Part shown: in pieces, positions 61,562 to 64,000 of the stretch
Position numbering within the stretch: position 1 is the stretch's first letter
Layout: each line of letters begins with the position of its first letter
Assembly (NCBI RefSeq): GCF_019973735.1
Contig: NZ_AP024463.1
Location: forward strand, 434,001 to 498,000
Reading direction: 5' to 3'
Source of the DNA: Arachnia rubra
GTDB taxonomy: Bacteria > Actinomycetota > Actinomycetes > Propionibacteriales > Propionibacteriaceae
DNA length: 64,000 nucleotides
Notes under the pieces: generated by a model
The model's database searches: none
Told to the model about the DNA's origin: nothing
What the model saw: the letters and a program-made list of their open reading frames with translations, nothing else
Position numbers and translations under genes: made by a program

Positions 61562-62554
61562 ATGAAACTACGTGGGATGGGCATCGTTGCCCTCATACTG
61601 CCACTCGTCTTGGTCCTCAGCTCCTGCGTCCGGATGCGCCAGGAGATCAACATCAGCAGTCCCGACAAGATCGAGATGAAGATCGACTTCGGGGTGTTGA
61701 AGGACCAGGCCAGCATGGCAGGCATCGATGACGCCGAGGGCGCCTGCAAACAGGGGATGAGCTCGACTGGTGTCTCCGGGGACTTCAAACAGGAGAGCTA
61801 CCAGGACGACCGGTACATCGGCTGCAAGATGTCCGGGACCATGGCTCCCTCCAGCACGAAATTCCTCAGCTATGACGAGGCGTCCAAGCGATGGACCTTC
61901 CACATCAGCGGAAGCAGCCTCGGGGAGGGCACCAGCAGCCAGGTCGGGACGCTCAGTGAGAGCATGTTCACTGACTTCGAGGTCAAGGTGACTTTCCCCG
62001 GCAAGGTGCTTACCGCCAGCGGCGACGGCCAGATCTCGGGCAACACCGTCACCTGGAGCAGCGCGAAGGACCTGCTCTCCAGCGACGGGCTGATGGCAAC
62101 CGCCGAGAACGATCCCGACCTGACGTGGCTGTGGATCACGATGGCGGTGGTCGTGGTGGCTGGCGTGGTGGTCACCTTCCTCCTGATCAGAAGGGGCAGG
62201 ACCCGCCCTGCCGGGCCGCCAGCCGGCCCCGGTGCCCCGTGGAATGGCCCCGGTCAGCCAGGTCCGCAGGTCGGATTCCAGAATCAGCCCCAGCCACCTG
62301 GGTATCAGCAGCCCGGATACCAGCCGGGTCAGTCTGGCTATCCACAGGGCAACCCGCAGGGTCAGTCTGGCTACTCGCAGGGTCAGCCTGGATCGCAACC
62401 TCAGCCGGGTCAGCCTGGCTATCCGCAGAACAGTCCGCAGGGTCAGCCCGGCTACTCGCAGGGTCAGCCTGGATCGCAACCTCAGCCGGGTCAGCCTGGC
62501 TATCCGCAGCCTGGCCCGCAGGGCCGGAGCCCGTGGCAGCGTCCTGGTAGCTGA
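61562..62554 (+). CDS. LppM-like (DUF3153) lipoprotein with repeat tail
   Basis: 330 residues. Lipobox VLSSC near residue 20, an extracellular DUF3153-type domain ([25 protein letters not shown] near its end), one membrane helix (about 190-210), then a cytoplasmic Pro/Gly/Gln-rich tail of about 110 residues made partly of a 27-residue repeat. Mycobacterial LppM affects phagosome interaction; here the function is unknown. The stop is followed by a hairpin shared with the convergent gene. Confidence 0.8.
   Translation: MKLRGMGIVALILPLVLVLSSCVRMRQEINISSPDKIEMKIDFGVLKDQASMAGIDDAEGACKQGMSSTGVSGDFKQESYQDDRYIGCKMSGTMAPSSTKFLSYDEASKRWTFHISGSSLGEGTSSQVGTLSESMFTDFEVKVTFPGKVLTASGDGQISGNTVTWSSAKDLLSSDGLMATAENDPDLTWLWITMAVVVVAGVVVTFLLIRRGRTRPAGPPAGPGAPWNGPGQPGPQVGFQNQPQPPGYQQPGYQPGQSGYPQGNPQGQSGYSQGQPGSQPQPGQPGYPQNSPQGQPGYSQGQPGSQPQPGQPGYPQPGPQGRSPWQRPGS
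62357..62515 (+). repeat. 81-bp tandem coding repeat
   Basis: Almost two exact units of 81 bp (27 codons) starting CAGGGTCAG at 62357 and 62438, encoding QGQ(S/P)[16 protein letters not shown] and so on. Copy number can change by slippage without breaking the frame. Confidence 0.85.
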
Positions 62555-62560
62555 CCTGCT

Positions 62561-62592
62561 CCGGTGGGCCGGACAGATCCCGGCCCACCGGC
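62561..62592. terminator. bidirectional terminator
   Basis: CCGGTGGGCCGG and CCGGCCCACCGG form a perfect 12-bp stem between two convergent stops. Confidence 0.75.
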
Positions 62593-62609
62593 CCCATGGG
62601 CGGGCTCCC

Positions 62610-63203
62610 TCAGCCGGGGAAGGGGCCCACGGGCTCGGGGATGAGCTTCTCCGCGAGAGCCGGGGGCAGGGGTAGTAGCTCCGGCTGGTTCAGCTCCTCC
62701 GGCATGATCCAGGGGGTCTTGCCAGTGCGGGGCTGGGTGGTGCGCCGCAGGCGCTCGCTGTCGCTGACCAGCCAGTTCGTCCAGGCCCGCTCCAGCAGGT
62801 GAGCCAGCTCCAGGGTGCGTTCCACCGGGGCCTCCGGCCAGTCGTCCGGCAGCAGGGGTACTGCCGGAAAGGCTGGCTCAACCAGTTTCTGGCCTTTGCG
62901 GGAGGCCGCGTAGGACCGCACCGCGGACACGATCGCCAGCTGATGGGCGCGGGTGGCGTCGATGAACTCCTCCAGCAGCGAGGCCGGATGCCCGCCGCTG
63001 ACCGGCAGGCCCGCGAGGTCGCTGCCGGGTGTGGCGACGACGATGCGGTCGCAGGTCAGGGAATGCACCTTCCGCCGGGCATTCTCGTCGGCCAGGTCCA
63101 CCACGACGGCGTTGGTGCTGGAGGCCTCGGTGGGGTCTGTGCGGCTGATCAGCCAGACCGCCAGGGCATCTGAGCGCCGGTCCACTGCGGCGAATCCGAG
63201 CAT
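62610..63203 (-). CDS. hypothetical protein
   Basis: 197 residues, no signal or membrane segment. It opens with MLGFAAVDRRSDALAVWLIS and has a Rossmann-like alternation (NAVVVDLADENARR, CDRIVVATPGSDLAG), then a helical C-terminal half with RTLELAHLLERAWTNWL and a Pro-rich end. Family not recognised. It is divergent from the gene at 63296. Confidence 0.65.
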   Translation of the reverse strand: MLGFAAVDRRSDALAVWLISRTDPTEASSTNAVVVDLADENARRKVHSLTCDRIVVATPGSDLAGLPVSGGHPASLLEEFIDATRAHQLAIVSAVRSYAASRKGQKLVEPAFPAVPLLPDDWPEAPVERTLELAHLLERAWTNWLVSDSERLRRTTQPRTGKTPWIMPEELNQPELLPLPPALAEKLIPEPVGPFPG

Positions 63204-63295
63204 GTTCCCTCCTCAGGTCGCTGGCGGCGCAGATCTGCGTCGTTGGACGGGACATAACAATGGCCCTTGACTGGGGTCTCTGACAAACTGGCACT

Positions 63296-64000
63296 GTGAC
63301 CTCAAACCCCCTGACCTCGGAGGACCTGTTCCGCTGCCGTCGTGTCCTGGACGAGGCGCTGGCCGCCGACAAGCTGGATTCTGAACAGTACCGGAAGCGA
63401 ATCCGGGAGCTGGTGGCTGCCACGACCATGGAGGAACTGAACGCGGTGACCCGTGACCTGGTGCCTCAGCCTGGACACACCCCGAGCCCTGGGGAGTCGC
63501 AGGCCGGCGACGAGGGCCACGTGATCCCTGTGATCTTGTCGTCGGCCTCGCCGGGACCGCAGGAGCCGGTCTCCCGGGCAGTCCAGCTTCCCGGGCCTGC
63601 TGATCCTGCTTCCTCCGCACCCGAGACACCGTCCGAGGAAGAGCCGGTCACCCGGATGGTCCCGCTGGCCACGTCCATCGAGCCGGATCTCGAGCCATCC
63701 CCGCCCAGTCCTGAGACGCCAGATGAGGAGCCCATGACCCGGGTCGTCCGGGTGCCCAGGCCCATCGAGCCGGTCCAGCTGGTCCAGGCGGAGCCGGAGT
63801 CACCGGCCGGGGCTGAGGCCACCGAGCCCACCACTCAGCTTCCAGACATGTTCCCCGGCGAGCCGGACTATGAGGGGTATGCGCCGAGTCCTGACGAGGA
63901 CCTCTCATCCGGCTTTGACGATTTCGACGACTCGGACGCCCCCACCCAGGTGCTGCAGGGCATCAGGGAGGCCTTCTCCCAGGACGATGAGCCGGCTACG
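63296..64000 (+). CDS. acidic protein with DUF1707-like N-terminus, cut by window end
   Basis: A GTG start at 63296 gives 235 codons with no stop before the window ends. The first 55 or so residues (EDLFRCRRVLDEALAADKLD, KRIRELVAATTMEELNAVTR) resemble the short helical DUF1707/SHOCT-type module of actinobacterial membrane proteins. The rest is long, disordered and acidic, rich in Pro, Glu, Ser and Thr with repeats of the form PVTRMVPL / PMTRVVRVP. The remainder of the gene, possibly with membrane helices, lies outside. Confidence 0.6.
   Translation, partial: MTSNPLTSEDLFRCRRVLDEALAADKLDSEQYRKRIRELVAATTMEELNAVTRDLVPQPGHTPSPGESQAGDEGHVIPVILSSASPGPQEPVSRAVQLPGPADPASSAPETPSEEEPVTRMVPLATSIEPDLEPSPPSPETPDEEPMTRVVRVPRPIEPVQLVQAEPESPAGAEATEPTTQLPDMFPGEPDYEGYAPSPDEDLSSGFDDFDDSDAPTQVLQGIREAFSQDDEPAT

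Overview
The window is a 64 kb stretch of a high-GC Gram-positive (actinobacterial) chromosome. Propionibacteriaceae is the best guess (inference), from several features together: GTG starts, probable leaderless transcripts, CsoR/CopZ/CopA copper control, cytochrome bd, acetate kinase with phosphotransacetylase, Cys-Gln thioester surface proteins with Pro/Thr/Ser stalks, and an LppM-like lipoprotein. No rRNA, tRNA or CRISPR array was seen.

Layout. 0-3.1 kb: copper operon csoR-copZ-copA behind a probable leaderless promoter with its operator in the spacer. 3.3-9.5 kb: a G5/DUF348/RlpA-type cell-wall protein, then an AT-richer module of a small helical protein, a large protein of about 919 residues split by a 900-bp insertion sequence, and a lipoprotein. 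9.6-17.2 kb: GT4 glycosyltransferase, the cydABDC operon (minus strand) and a divergent BlaI-type regulator. 17.4-20.8 kb: a minus-strand operon of SDR, acyltransferase and alkyl-DHAP-synthase-like flavoprotein, which together look like an ether-lipid module. 20.9-22.3 kb: a decayed IS256-family element.

22.6-39.8 kb is a distinctly AT-rich island and the most interesting part. It holds a complete azol(in)e RiPP (TOMM) cluster of the NHLM export type: a small membrane protein, a fused leader-binding/YcaO cyclodehydratase, a SagB-type dehydrogenase, an HlyD-like secretion protein, a C39-peptidase ABC exporter, a second NHLM ABC protein, and three precursor genes with nitrile-hydratase-like leaders. 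The precursors carry two different Cys-rich cores: EAAWCCCCPCSTCA once, and RVYCSSIVCCCC twice in an almost identical tandem duplication. A large LuxR-type regulator lies convergently downstream. The far end carries a second 900-bp IS related to the first, an IS3 remnant, a 78-bp MITE with its own target duplication, and an imperfect repeat of about 180 bp that occurs on both sides of the regulator/IS segment.

39.8-49.4 kb: core genes on both strands: cytosolic 5'-nucleotidase, ackA, pta, aspA, two membrane proteins and deoxyribonuclease IV. 48.3-56.5 kb: a ROK regulator divergent from a sugar operon (CUT1 ABC transporter, ROK kinase, M81 metallopeptidase-like protein, GH29 fucosidase). Its solute-binding protein gene carries a one-base frameshift in a C7 tract. 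56.5-64 kb: two paralogous thioester surface proteins that both stop two residues after LPRTG, a GH13 glucosidase with an N-terminal extension, an LppM-like lipoprotein with a tandem-repeat tail, and two unknown genes, the last cut by the window end.
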